A stretch of 64,000 bases of DNA, taken from the NCBI RefSeq assembly GCF_001613005.1, contig NZ_BDBN01000034.1:34870-98869 (forward strand). The letters are read 5' to 3'. Of this stretch, positions 17,790 through 25,698 are shown in pieces. The notes below the pieces were generated by a model. That model did no database searches. It was not told where the DNA came from and saw only the letters and a program-made list of their open reading frames with translations. The stretch comes from Nocardia nova NBRC 15556. GTDB taxonomy: Bacteria; Actinomycetota; Actinomycetes; Mycobacteriales; Mycobacteriaceae. The position numbers and the translations under genes are program-made. The first letter of the stretch is position 1. Each line of letters begins with the position of its first letter.

Positions 17790-18047
17790 TCATCGGTGAC
17801 GTCGGCGCGTCACCGCGGACAGCACGAGCGGTTCGGAGCCGGGATTGAGCAGCCGTCGCACCGGCACGGCGGCGGGCGCGAGGACCGCTCCGGCGGCGAA
17901 TCGAGCCCGCCGGCCACTGCGGCATTCCAGCTCGAGTTCGCCGCTGGTCACCACGACGAGGGCGTCGGCCCAGTCGGCGGCGAGGTAATCGAGTGCCTCC
18001 CCCGGCCGCAGGACCACGCTCCAGCGCCGCACGCGCCGAGAGTCCAT
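17790..18047 (-). CDS. small cupin-like protein coupled to the sigma gene
   Basis: An 85-residue protein with the outline of a single cupin barrel: LRPGEALDYLAADWADALVVVTSGELELECRSG, then RFAAGAVLAPA and PVRRLLNPGSEPLVL. The usual metal histidines are missing, so it is more likely a ligand sensor or structural protein than an enzyme. Its ATG shares bases with the sigma stop (TGATG), so both are made together and it may bind or tune the sigma factor. That role is an inference from coupling alone. Confidence 0.75.
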   Translation of the reverse strand: MDSRRVRRWSVVLRPGEALDYLAADWADALVVVTSGELELECRSGRRARFAAGAVLAPAAVPVRRLLNPGSEPLVLSAVTRRRHR

Positions 18048-19096
18048 CAGCTCTGGGACGGCAGGGCGGACGGCAACGCGAACGCGGCGAACAGCTCCGG
18101 CTGGTGGAACAGCGCGATCTCGGCCAGCGAATCGCCGTCGACGGTCAGCACCCCGATGGCGAAGGCATCGAATGCGTTCGCGCCCGGTTCGCGCCAGTAC
18201 AGTCCGAACGCCGGTTGCCGGTTGGCGCCCGTGGGCAGGAGCCGCCAGCCGCTGCCCATCTCGCCGAACACGTGGTCGGTGAGAAATGCGCCGATGTCGC
18301 GGCGACCGGCGAACCAGACCGTGCCCGGCGGCATGATCAGCGCGGCGTCCTCGCGCAGCAGGGCGACGAGTGCGGCCGGATCGGCGCTCTCCCACGCGGT
18401 GATCAGCTTCGCCAGCGCCCGGCGTTCGGATGCGGTCGAGGCGGGACGCCACCGATCCCGTTGTGCGGGAAGATGTTCCGACAGGGTGGCATGGGCCCGT
18501 TGCAGCGCGCTGTTGACCGCCGCGCGGCTGACTCCCAGTGCGGCGGCGGTGTCGGCGACCGACCAGTCCAGCGTGTCCCGCAGGATCAGAACGGCGCGCT
18601 GGCGCGCGGGCAGCCGCTGGATCGCGGCCAGGAACGCCAGCTCGATCGTCTCCCGCGCGGTGACGACCGCTTCCGGTTCCTCCCCCGGGGCGCCGCCTAC
18701 GTTCAGCAGCCGATCGGGATAGGGCTGCAGCCACGGCACGTCCACCGAGGCCAGCTCGTAGCGATGCGGGTCCGCCGGGCCGGCCAGATCCACCGGCCAC
18801 GCCCGTGCCTTGCGCCTTCTCAGCGCGTCCAGGCAGGTATGGGTCGCGATCCCGTACACCCAGGCCCGCAGCGGAGCGCGGCCCGCGTAGGAGTCCAGCC
18901 GCGACCATGCCCGCAACAGGGTCTCCTGCACGGCGTCCTCGGCATCTTCGACCGAGCCGAGCATGCGGTAACAATGCACCTGCAGCTCGTGCCGCAAAGG
19001 CTCGACCAGATGCGCGAACGCGGCCTGGTCGCCCTCGCGCGCTGCCTCCACTTTCCGATCCATACCTGTATGACGCATCCGGGCCCCATCGGTCAT
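18047..19096 (-). CDS. ECF sigma factor with C-terminal SnoaL-like domain (SigG-type)
   Basis: A roughly 349-residue extracytoplasmic-function sigma factor. Region 2 reads HCYRMLGSVEDAEDAVQETLLRAW and region 4 RLPARQRAVLILRDTLDWS followed by DTAAALGVSRAAVNSALQRA. The linker has VPWLQPYPDRLL, typical of SigG-like factors. The last ~130 residues resemble SnoaL/NTF2 domains (WFAGRRDIGAFLTDHVFG), which in such factors controls activity in place of an anti-sigma. Start choices are ATG 19096, 19078 and 19063; 19096 gives MTDGARMRHTG. Leads the four-gene minus-strand run. Confidence 0.9.
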   Translation of the reverse strand: MTDGARMRHTGMDRKVEAAREGDQAAFAHLVEPLRHELQVHCYRMLGSVEDAEDAVQETLLRAWSRLDSYAGRAPLRAWVYGIATHTCLDALRRRKARAWPVDLAGPADPHRYELASVDVPWLQPYPDRLLNVGGAPGEEPEAVVTARETIELAFLAAIQRLPARQRAVLILRDTLDWSVADTAAALGVSRAAVNSALQRAHATLSEHLPAQRDRWRPASTASERRALAKLITAWESADPAALVALLREDAALIMPPGTVWFAGRRDIGAFLTDHVFGEMGSGWRLLPTGANRQPAFGLYWREPGANAFDAFAIGVLTVDGDSLAEIALFHQPELFAAFALPSALPSQS

Positions 19097-19114
19097 CGGT
19101 CTGCCGAAAACAAT

Positions 19115-19142
19115 AGTAGACAGTTTTTCAAAAGTGTTTACT
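19115..19142. promoter_or_regulatory. operator-like dyad upstream of the sigma gene and pseudogene
   Basis: AGTAGACA (19115-19122) and TGTTTACT (19135-19142) form an inverted repeat, with one mismatched pair, around a 12-base AT-rich centre. It lies in the short AT-rich gap between the divergent sigma gene and the monooxygenase remnant. The form suits a TetR-like or similar dimeric regulator; none is adjacent now. Confidence 0.5.
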
Positions 19143-19149
19143 GCCGTGT

Positions 19150-20167
19150 ATGCGAAACAGACACAGCGGCAATCCCTTCGCGGAGTCGCCCGCCGACATC
19201 GCCGCCGCACTCACCGATCTGTCCGTGCCGGCATTGCTGCTGTCGTGCATCCACACGGCCCCTCCGGACCGGCGTCGCGCGATTCTGGACGGACCGCTGC
19301 GGCCCGCCGGGTCGATGCTCAACGAATTCCAGGGCTTCATGTCGGACTCGACGCCGCGATCGTGATCAGCGCCGTGGGACAACTCAATCGGCCGTTCGTT
19401 CCCGATGTGCCCGGCGAATTCGCCGGTCCGGCGTTTCACACCGCACGCTGGCGCCACGATATCGATCTATCCGGTAAGGATGTCGTCATGGTCGGCGCCG
19501 GCGCACCGGATTCCAGCTCGCACCCGCCATCACCGACCGGGTGGAATCGCTCACCGCGCCCACCGGCAAACGCGCCTTGCAGGACAACGGCAGCTGGCTG
19601 CGCACGCTGCGCCGCGACCATGTGCATCTGGTGCGCGCCGGCGCGCAGCGCCTCACCGAGGACGGAATCGTCGACAGCACAGGCACATTCCATCGCGCGG
19701 ATGTGATCGTCTGGGCAACCGGCTTCCGGCCCAACGACTTTCTCACACCGCTGCGCGTCACCGGGCGCGACCTGCACCGGTTCTGGGGCGAACGCCCCCG
19801 CGCCCACCTCGGCGTCACCGTCCCCGGGTTTCCGAACTTCTTCCTGCTCTACGGTCCCGGCACCAATCTCGCCAGCGGTGGCAGCATCATCTTCGCCGCC
19901 GAATGCGCGGTGCGCCTGATCATGTGCTGTCTGCGCTTGCTCACCACGAGCGATGGTCGCCGCATCGAGGTCCGCGCCGAGGCCTTCGACGCCTACACCG
20001 CCGAGGCCCGAGAGGAGATGTCGCGCAAGGTCTGGGCATCGCCGCATATCGCACACAACTACTACCGCGACGACGCGGGCGAGGTCACCGGGCTCAATCC
20101 GTTCCGCCTCGTCGACTACTGGAGATGGACCAGCGCACCGGACCCGGGCGAGTACGAAATCGGTTGA
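19150..20167 (+). pseudogene. decayed flavin-dependent (Baeyer-Villiger-type) monooxygenase
   Basis: Three frames together give pieces of one monooxygenase. Piece 1 (from ATG 19150, about 65 residues) is the N-terminal helical domain: DIAAALTDLSVPALLLSCIH and AGSMLNEFQGFM. Piece 2 (about 19355-19505) is the mid region: IVISAVGQLNRPFVP, FHTARWRHD, VVMVGAGA. Piece 3 (19506-20167) is the rest: GFQLAPAITDRVESLT, ATGFRPNDFL, FFLLYGPGTNLA and the family C-terminus. The FAD-binding domain is absent, one base is lost at about 19505, and a further internal segment is missing after VESLT. It cannot encode a working enzyme. Confidence 0.88.
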
Positions 20168-20374
20168 GCCGGGACACCACTCGGACGCATGACCAGGTGC
20201 GGGACGGGTGATCAGCGAGATGTGAGCGACAGCGCATTGTGTGCGACGCCTCAGCGCGCGAGGGGCGACTTCCGGTTTAGCCGTGGCCGATACCGGTCAT
20301 TCTGCGCACGACGTTCTCGGCTCTATACGCAGGGTCGGCTCGCTGTGTGTCGGTATGAAGAGGTCACGCCATCC

Positions 20375-20995
20375 ATGGCTCCCACCCCCACTGGCCGCAA
20401 CGACAACGATCCAACCGCCCACGTCGCGGTGCGGAATGCGTTGTCGCAGGCCTTCGAATTGGTCGACGCGATGCTCCGGTCCGAATGCGCGGACCCGGAA
20501 TACCCGAGCGCCGGCGCGATATCCAGCACGCCACACCGCGTGCACGGCGGTCGCGGTAGCGGCCTCGCCGCGCTCCCCCGTGGTGCCGCCCTGCTCCAGC
20601 GCGTCGAGCGAGCGGTGCAGCGTTGCATCGGTCACACCCAGTCGCGCAGCATCGTCGCTCTGACCGGATCGGCGGAGCGGGTGCCGGACGCGGTGGCCGA
20701 CCATGTCGAAGCCGTAATCGCCGATACCGTCGCCGCTGTCGTCGCGCACGCGGACGTCGCGGCAGTCGTCGTCACCGTCACCGTGGCCGACGCGCTCACC
20801 GTCACCATCGACACCTTGGACACCACCGGTACCACGACGGCCGACATACTTCCGGCGGCCACGGTGGCGACCGTGCACGCGCGGGCTCACGACGTCGGCG
20901 GCTGCTGCCGAGTGTTCCCCGGTGGCCGGGTCTCCTGGACGGCACCGCTGCCGCCGCCCGGCAAGGACTCCACCACCTATCCGAACATGTTCTGA
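20375..20995 (+). CDS. stand-alone degenerate histidine-kinase ATPase-like protein
   Basis: A 206-residue protein I do not recognise by name. Its second half reads like the ATPase domain of DevS-type sensor kinases: VEAVIADTVAAVVAHADVAA, then VTVTVADALTVTI and, at the end, GGCCRVFPGGRVSWTAPLPPP. The N-box Asn expected before the conserved His (NVVRHA) is Ala here, and the DxGxG loop is lost (DTLDTTG). There is no sensor or phosphoacceptor domain. It may bind a partner rather than ATP, or be a remnant. The ATG at 20375 is tentative. Convergent with the MerR gene. Confidence 0.6.
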   Translation: MAPTPTGRNDNDPTAHVAVRNALSQAFELVDAMLRSECADPEYPSAGAISSTPHRVHGGRGSGLAALPRGAALLQRVERAVQRCIGHTQSRSIVALTGSAERVPDAVADHVEAVIADTVAAVVAHADVAAVVVTVTVADALTVTIDTLDTTGTTTADILPAATVATVHARAHDVGGCCRVFPGGRVSWTAPLPPPGKDSTTYPNMF

Positions 20996-21018
20996 CGCAG
21001 CGCGATTCGCGCGGTGGG

Positions 21019-21372
21019 TCAGGGCGGCGGCTGCTGCCGGGTGATCGTGTCGCGCAGATGGTCGCGTTCGACGGTCAGTGCGGTGTTGTGCGCACGCAGG
21101 GCGCTGTTGTCGTCCTCGAGGTCGAGAATCCGCGCGATGGCCGACAGATGGATGCCCTGGCGGGTGAGAGCGGTGATGCGCTGCAGCCGGGCCAGGTCGT
21201 CGCCGCTGTAGCGCCGGGTTCCGCCCGCGCTGCGCGCAGGGGTGATCAGGCCGTGCTGCTCGTAGAGGCGCAGGGTGTGGATTTCGATACCGGTGAGCTC
21301 GGCAGCCACCGAGATCGGATACACCGCCTGGCCTGAACCCGGCAGATGTCCCTCGCGCCGATCCGCACCCAT
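21019..21372 (-). CDS. MerR-family regulator (HspR-like)
   Basis: A 117-residue MerR protein. The winged helix-turn-helix is YPISVAAELTGIEIHTLRLY (about residue 16) followed by EQHGLITPARSAGGTRRYS; the C-terminal helix (ILDLEDDNSALRAHNTALTV) is the dimer coiled coil. No cysteine effector site is present, so it is not a metal sensor. It resembles HspR and faces an hsp20 gene, so control of heat-shock genes is likely. The ATG at 21372 has AAGGGAG upstream and is preferred to a TTG at 21396. Confidence 0.88.
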   Translation of the reverse strand: MGADRREGHLPGSGQAVYPISVAAELTGIEIHTLRLYEQHGLITPARSAGGTRRYSGDDLARLQRITALTRQGIHLSAIARILDLEDDNSALRAHNTALTVERDHLRDTITRQQPPP

Positions 21373-21417
21373 CCTGCTCCCTTCTCCGTGCGGCAACCAG
21401 TTTATCTCTCACCACTC

Positions 21418-21444
21418 CTTGCACTCTCCTTGCCAGAGTGCTAA
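21418..21444. promoter_or_regulatory. CIRCE heat-shock operator (HrcA site)
   Basis: CTTGCACTC (21418-21426), a 9-base spacer and GAGTGCTAA (21436-21444). This matches the CIRCE consensus TTAGCACTC-N9-GAGTGCTAA at 16 of 18 positions, with the right arm exact. It lies in the MerR/hsp20 divergent promoter, 77 bases before the hsp20 start. Confidence 0.88.
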
Positions 21445-21520
21445 ATAAATCTGTGTCAGGTAACAGAGGTTATCTGAGGTTCCTTCGAGTGATATAAGGA
21501 GTGAACTGGAGGTGGCGACC

Positions 21521-21943
21521 ATGCTGATGCGCACCGATCCGTTTCGTGATCCCGACCGTCGGACGCAGCAGGTGTTCGGCACGCAGGCTCGACCGGTAGC
21601 GATGCCGATGGACGCCTGGCGCGAGGGCGACGAGTTCGTGGTGGAGTTCGATCTCCCCGGCGTCGACCCCGATTCGCTGGATGTGGATATCGAACGCAAT
21701 GTGGTCACGGTGCGGGCGTCGCGCCCGGAACTGGACGCGGGCAGGTCGACGATCGCGGCCGAACGCGTCCGCGGGGTGTTCCGGCGCCAGGTGATGCTGG
21801 GTGACAGCCTCGACACCGATCACATTCGCGCCGACTACCGCGACGGCGTGCTCCGAATGCGAATCCCGGTGGCGGACAAGGCCAAACCACGCAAGATCAA
21901 CGTCGACCGGGTCGCCGGCGACCGGCAGGCGATCACGGTCTGA
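21521..21943 (+). CDS. small heat-shock protein, Hsp20/alpha-crystallin family
   Basis: A 140-residue ATP-independent chaperone that holds unfolding proteins. The alpha-crystallin domain spans about residues 35-130, with EFVVEFDLPGVDPDSLDVDI at its start, GVFRRQVMLGDSLD in the middle and the C-terminal I-x-V anchor KINV. It begins MLMRTDPFRD as in mycobacterial 18-kDa antigens. The ATG at 21521 follows GGAGG at 8 bases; a GTG nine bases earlier is too close to that site. A CIRCE element and the MerR gene lie upstream, so HrcA and probably MerR control it. Confidence 0.94.
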   Translation: MLMRTDPFRDPDRRTQQVFGTQARPVAMPMDAWREGDEFVVEFDLPGVDPDSLDVDIERNVVTVRASRPELDAGRSTIAAERVRGVFRRQVMLGDSLDTDHIRADYRDGVLRMRIPVADKAKPRKINVDRVAGDRQAITV

Positions 21944-21977
21944 GCCCGCATCGATCAGTCCTGGACTCCGCACGCCG

Positions 21978-22145
21978 ATGACGACTACGACTGCCTCGCC
22001 TGCCGACCACACTCGCGACCTCGAGCCGGATGCGGTCGTGCACTGGCCCGACCCCAGCCCACTGCAGTCGTGGTGGGACACCGTCATGCGTCCCGCCCGC
22101 CGCGCCTTCGACCCCACGGAGAGGAGGGAGTTCTCGTGCCGATAA
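21978..22145 (+). CDS. small hypothetical protein
   Basis: A 55-residue hydrophilic frame starting ATG at 21978, 34 bases after the hsp20 gene. It has a Trp-containing middle (HWPDPSPLQSWWDTVMRPARRAF) and codon use like its neighbours. Its last 10 bases overlap the next small gene, which suggests coupling. No family is recognised. It may be real but is too short to be sure. Confidence 0.5.
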   Translation: MTTTTASPADHTRDLEPDAVVHWPDPSPLQSWWDTVMRPARRAFDPTERREFSCR

Positions 22146-22354
22146 TGCTCGCGCTGACCGGTGGCGCCGGCATCGCCGCAGCCGTGGCCATCGCGTACGC
22201 CACCGTCGCGGCGACCTACTGGTGGGAGATGCGCACCTCCCGGCCCGACTCCGGCGCCGGCCCGGCGGCCGACATCGACGGTGACAACCGGCGCGGACGT
22301 TCGCGCACCCGATCGGGTCTGCCCGCCGCAGCGCACCGATCGGGTGGCGCGTAA
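22136..22354 (+). CDS. small single-span membrane protein
   Basis: A 72-residue protein: one N-terminal membrane helix (LALTGGAGIAAAVAIAYATV) followed by a hydrophilic Arg/Gly-rich tail. Starts GTG at 22136 with AGGAGGGAG six bases upstream, the best ribosome site of this cluster. Overlaps the preceding 55-residue frame by 10 bases. Probably transcribed with hsp20. Function unknown. Confidence 0.65.
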   Translation: MPIMLALTGGAGIAAAVAIAYATVAATYWWEMRTSRPDSGAGPAADIDGDNRRGRSRTRSGLPAAAHRSGGA

Positions 22355-22461
22355 TCCGTCGGATCCGCTGCTCGGATGGCTATGCTCGGTTCGACTGTGG
22401 CATCGGCGGGTTCGGGGCGGTCGCCGGCGCCGCGACAACCGCGAGTGACCGAGGAGCCCCG

Positions 22462-22953
22462 GTGACCGTCATCCACAACCTGCCCGCGCACGTGCTGTTC
22501 GTTCATTTCATCGTGATCCTGGTGCCGTTGACCGCGATCCTGGAAATCGTGTGCGCGCTGTGGCCGGCCGCGCGCCGCGGCCATCTGGTGTGGCTGACGC
22601 TGACACTCGCGGTGATCGTCATGGTCCTGACGCCGATCACCATTCACGCCGGCCAATGGCTGTACAACCTGCGCCGCAATCCCGAGGAGATCCTGCGCGA
22701 ACACGCCGAACGCGGTGAGACGATGCTCTACTTCGCCATCGCCCTGCTGGTCGTCGCGGTGGCTTTGGCCGGGCTTCACCTCGCCGAACGCCGCGGCGCC
22801 GATCTCCGCACCCTGATCACGGTGACTGTCGCCGTCTTCGCCGTGGTCGTCGCCGTCGCCTCGATCGTGCAGACCTACCGGGTCGGCGATGCCGGATCGC
22901 AATCGGTCTGGGGCGACGAGATCGCACGTCTGCAGAAGAACCGCGGCGACTGA
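22462..22953 (+). CDS. DUF2231-like four-helix membrane protein
   Basis: A 163-residue membrane protein with four helices: LFVHFIVILVPLTAILEIVCAL, VWLTLTLAVIVMVLTPITI, MLYFAIALLVVAVALAGL and VTVAVFAVVVAVASIV. The opening NLPAHVLFVHFIV is typical of the DUF2231 family, some of which bind haem or assist redox proteins; that role is unproven. Starts GTG at 22462 after GAGGAG. A clear paralogue lies at 60178-60687. Confidence 0.85.
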   Translation: MTVIHNLPAHVLFVHFIVILVPLTAILEIVCALWPAARRGHLVWLTLTLAVIVMVLTPITIHAGQWLYNLRRNPEEILREHAERGETMLYFAIALLVVAVALAGLHLAERRGADLRTLITVTVAVFAVVVAVASIVQTYRVGDAGSQSVWGDEIARLQKNRGD

Positions 22954-22988
22954 CCGACACCGCTTCGGCACAGCTGCCGCCGGAGCGA

Positions 22989-23789
22989 TCAGCTACCCGG
23001 GGACGCCAGCATTCGTGCGCGGCGGGTGAGGGTCGCGCCGATGCCGTCCGCGGCCGCCCGCACCGATGCCACGTGACTTTCCGGGTGGAATCGGTGTGAC
23101 GCGCCGGCGATGCTGATGGCCGCGACCACGGTGTCGGCCTCGCGCACCGGCGCCGCCACACACACCAAACCCGGTGCCGATTCCTCGAATTCGTAGGCCA
23201 CGCCCTCGGCGGCGATCCGGTCGAGTTGCGTGCGCAACGTGCCGGGCAGCACGATCGTGCGTGGAGTGTGGGCGGGCAGCGGGCCGCTCAGCACGCGGTC
23301 GCGCAGTGACCGATCGGCATGAGCGAGCAGCGTTTTCCCGATCGCCGTGCAGTGCACCGGCATTCGGCCTCCGATCCGCGACGGCGCACTCGCCTGGCGC
23401 CGCCCGCCGATCTTGGTCAGATACACCACGTCCGTACCGTCGAGGACGCCCAGATGCACGGTCTCGTGGATGCGGGCGTTCAGTTCCTCGAGGAACGGGA
23501 TCGCGACCTCGAGCAAACTCCGCTCCACGGAGGCGCGCATTCCGAGTTCGAACAGGTGGCCGCCGAGGCGATAGCCGCTCTCGGTCCGTTCCAGCAGCCG
23601 GACGGTGACCATATCCGCGAGGACCCGGTGCAGGGTCCCCTTCGGCATCCCGGTGCGCCGGCCGATCTCGGCCAGACTCAGGACGCCGTCGTCGATCGAG
23701 AACGATTCGAGCACGGCCATCACCTTGCCCAGCACGGTCGACCCGTCGACCGGCCGTGCGCCGATCCTCGCCGACTCCGCCGTACTCAC
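22989..23789 (-). CDS. IclR-family transcriptional regulator
   Basis: A 266-residue regulator. An N-terminal winged helix (LSLAEIGRRTGMPKGTLHRVLADM, about 38-61) is followed by the IclR effector domain with MPVHCTAIGKTLLAH (about 143) and VAAPVREADTVVAAISIAG (about 213). IclR proteins commonly control aromatic-acid catabolism by sensing a pathway metabolite. It is divergent from the hydratase-dehydrogenase-aldolase operon, which it very likely regulates. The GTG at 23789 is a best guess; the ribosome site is poor. Confidence 0.9.
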   Translation of the reverse strand: MSTAESARIGARPVDGSTVLGKVMAVLESFSIDDGVLSLAEIGRRTGMPKGTLHRVLADMVTVRLLERTESGYRLGGHLFELGMRASVERSLLEVAIPFLEELNARIHETVHLGVLDGTDVVYLTKIGGRRQASAPSRIGGRMPVHCTAIGKTLLAHADRSLRDRVLSGPLPAHTPRTIVLPGTLRTQLDRIAAEGVAYEFEESAPGLVCVAAPVREADTVVAAISIAGASHRFHPESHVASVRAAADGIGATLTRRARMLASPGS

Positions 23790-23899
23790 CCGGCCGAGCT
23801 TACCCGGGGTTCCGCTCAGTGGAACGAAATGCTGGTGCGGCACTGCGCTCCGCCGCGACAGTGAAGGCTCCCCGTTCACCTACTACGCCAGGACCTTGG

Positions 23900-24712
23900 A
23901 TGCCGACCTCACGACTCGACGACCGAACCACCGCGGCGACGACCGCCGCGGCACAACGGCTCAGCACCGCGGCGCGAACCGCCATCCCCTGCCGCCCCGT
24001 GCGCGACCTGATCGGGACCGACGACGTGACCGCCGCCTACGCGGTGCAGGCGCAGTCGACCGCCGAACGGGTCGCGGCGGGGGCCACGATCGTCGGCCGC
24101 AAGATCGGGCTGACCTCACCGGCGGTGCAGCAGCAACTCGGTGTCGACCAACCCGATTTCGGTGTCCTGTTCGACGACATGCGCTTCCGGCAGGACACGC
24201 CCATTCCCGCGAGCCGTCTGCTGCAACCGAAGGCCGAAGCCGAGGTCGCGTTCGTGCTCGCTCACGACCTCGCCGACGGTCCACTCGACGACGACCAGGT
24301 GCGCGCCGCGGTCGACTACGCCGCGGCCGCGCTGGAAATCGTCGACAGCCGAATTGCCGACTGGGATATCACCTTCGGCGATACCGTCGCCGACAACGGT
24401 TCCAGCGGACTGTTCGTCCTCGGATCGCAGCGCCGCACCCTCGACGAGTTCGAACCCGTATCGGCACGGATGACCATGTCCATCGACGGCGTCGAGGTGT
24501 CCACCGGGACCGGAGCGGCCTGCCTCGGCGACCCGCTGCACGCGCTGGCATGGCTGGCGCGCACCGCCCGCGAATTCGGCGAACCGCTGCGTGCGGGCCA
24601 GGTGATCCTGTCCGGCGCGCTCGGCCCGATGGTCCCGATCACCGCCCCCGCAACCGTCACGGCCGAGATCTCCGGGCTCGGCTCGGTGACCGCCGTCTTC
24701 ATCGAGGAGTGA
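23900..24712 (+). CDS. 2-keto-4-pentenoate hydratase-family enzyme
   Basis: A 270-residue enzyme of the fumarylacetoacetase-like fold. It adds water to 2-hydroxypenta-2,4-dienoate, giving 4-hydroxy-2-oxovalerate, after meta-cleavage of an aromatic or steroid ring; a decarboxylase relative is possible. Visible motifs are GRKIGLTS (about 66), KAEAEVAFVLAHDL with the metal Glu residues (about 112), and IVDSRIADWDITFGDTVADN (about 147). The ATG at 23900 has AGGA upstream. First gene of a three-gene operon; the next starts 5 bases after its stop. Confidence 0.9.
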   Translation: MPTSRLDDRTTAATTAAAQRLSTAARTAIPCRPVRDLIGTDDVTAAYAVQAQSTAERVAAGATIVGRKIGLTSPAVQQQLGVDQPDFGVLFDDMRFRQDTPIPASRLLQPKAEAEVAFVLAHDLADGPLDDDQVRAAVDYAAAALEIVDSRIADWDITFGDTVADNGSSGLFVLGSQRRTLDEFEPVSARMTMSIDGVEVSTGTGAACLGDPLHALAWLARTAREFGEPLRAGQVILSGALGPMVPITAPATVTAEISGLGSVTAVFIEE

Positions 24713-24717
24713 CAACC

Positions 24718-25698
24718 ATGAGCGACGAACGTGGCGCCGTCAAGGTGGCCGTCATCGGATCGGGCAATATCGGCACCGATCTGATGATCAAGGTCATCCG
24801 GCATTCGACCGTGCTGGAAATGGGCGCGATGGTCGGCATCGATCCGGAATCCGACGGTCTCGCCCGGGCCCGGCGGCTGGGCGTGCCCACCACCTCCGAA
24901 GGTGTGCAGGGGCTGTTGCGATTGCCGAACTTCGACGAGATCGAGGTGATCTTCGACGCGACCTCGGCCAAGGCGCACGCGGCCCACGCGGCGGTCCTCG
25001 AGCCGCTCGGCAAACGCCTCGTCGATCTCACTCCGGCCGCGCTGGGGCCCTTCGTCGTCCCGGCGGTGAATCTGGACGAACACCGGCACGCGACCGACGT
25101 CAACATGGTCACCTGCGGCGGGCAGGCCACCATCCCGATCGTCGCCGCCGTCTCGCGCGTCGCACCGGTCGCCTACGCCGAGATCGTCGCGTCGATCGCC
25201 TCGAAGTCCGCCGGCCCGGGGACGCGGGCCAATATCGACGAGTTCACCGAGACCACCGCGCACGCGGTGGAGACCGTGGGCGGGGCCCGCCGGGGCAAGG
25301 CGATCATCATCCTCAATCCGGCCGAACCGCCGATGATCATGCGTGACACCGTGCTCTGTCTGACCACGGCGCCGGACGCCGCTACGCAGGAGGCGATTCG
25401 CGCATCGATCGAGCAGATGATCGCGCGGGTCGCCACCTATGTGCCGGGCTACCGGCTCAAACAGCAGATCCAGATCACCCCGATACCGGCGGACCAGCCG
25501 GTGCACACCCTGCAGCACGCCGACGGCGGTCCGGCGCCGACGCACCAGGTGAGCGTCTTCCTGGAAGTGGAGGGTGCGGCGCACTATCTGCCCGCCTACG
25601 CGGGAAATCTCGACATCATGACCTCCGCGGCGATGCGCTATGCCGAATCGGTCGCCGACACGATCGCCGCCCCGGCAGAACAGGGAGCCTCGCGATGA
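24718..25698 (+). CDS. acetaldehyde dehydrogenase (acylating)
   Basis: Oxidises acetaldehyde or propionaldehyde to the acyl-CoA with NAD+ and CoA, taking the volatile aldehyde directly from the partner aldolase through an internal channel. The 326-residue protein has the Rossmann loop VIGSGNIGTDLM (about 13), the catalytic Cys in VTCGGQATIPIV (about 130) and the DLTPAALGP segment, as in DmpF/MhpF/HsaG. Its last bases overlap the aldolase start as ATGA, fitting a 1:1 complex. Confidence 0.95.
   Translation: MSDERGAVKVAVIGSGNIGTDLMIKVIRHSTVLEMGAMVGIDPESDGLARARRLGVPTTSEGVQGLLRLPNFDEIEVIFDATSAKAHAAHAAVLEPLGKRLVDLTPAALGPFVVPAVNLDEHRHATDVNMVTCGGQATIPIVAAVSRVAPVAYAEIVASIASKSAGPGTRANIDEFTETTAHAVETVGGARRGKAIIILNPAEPPMIMRDTVLCLTTAPDAATQEAIRASIEQMIARVATYVPGYRLKQQIQITPIPADQPVHTLQHADGGPAPTHQVSVFLEVEGAAHYLPAYAGNLDIMTSAAMRYAESVADTIAAPAEQGASR

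Noticed and set aside
17728..19100. ECF41-type sigma factor and promoter (TGTCACA-N16-CGTC)
   Set aside because: The region between motifs 2 and 4 fits SigG-like factors better and no exact ECF41 promoter was found upstream of the sigma or SDR genes.
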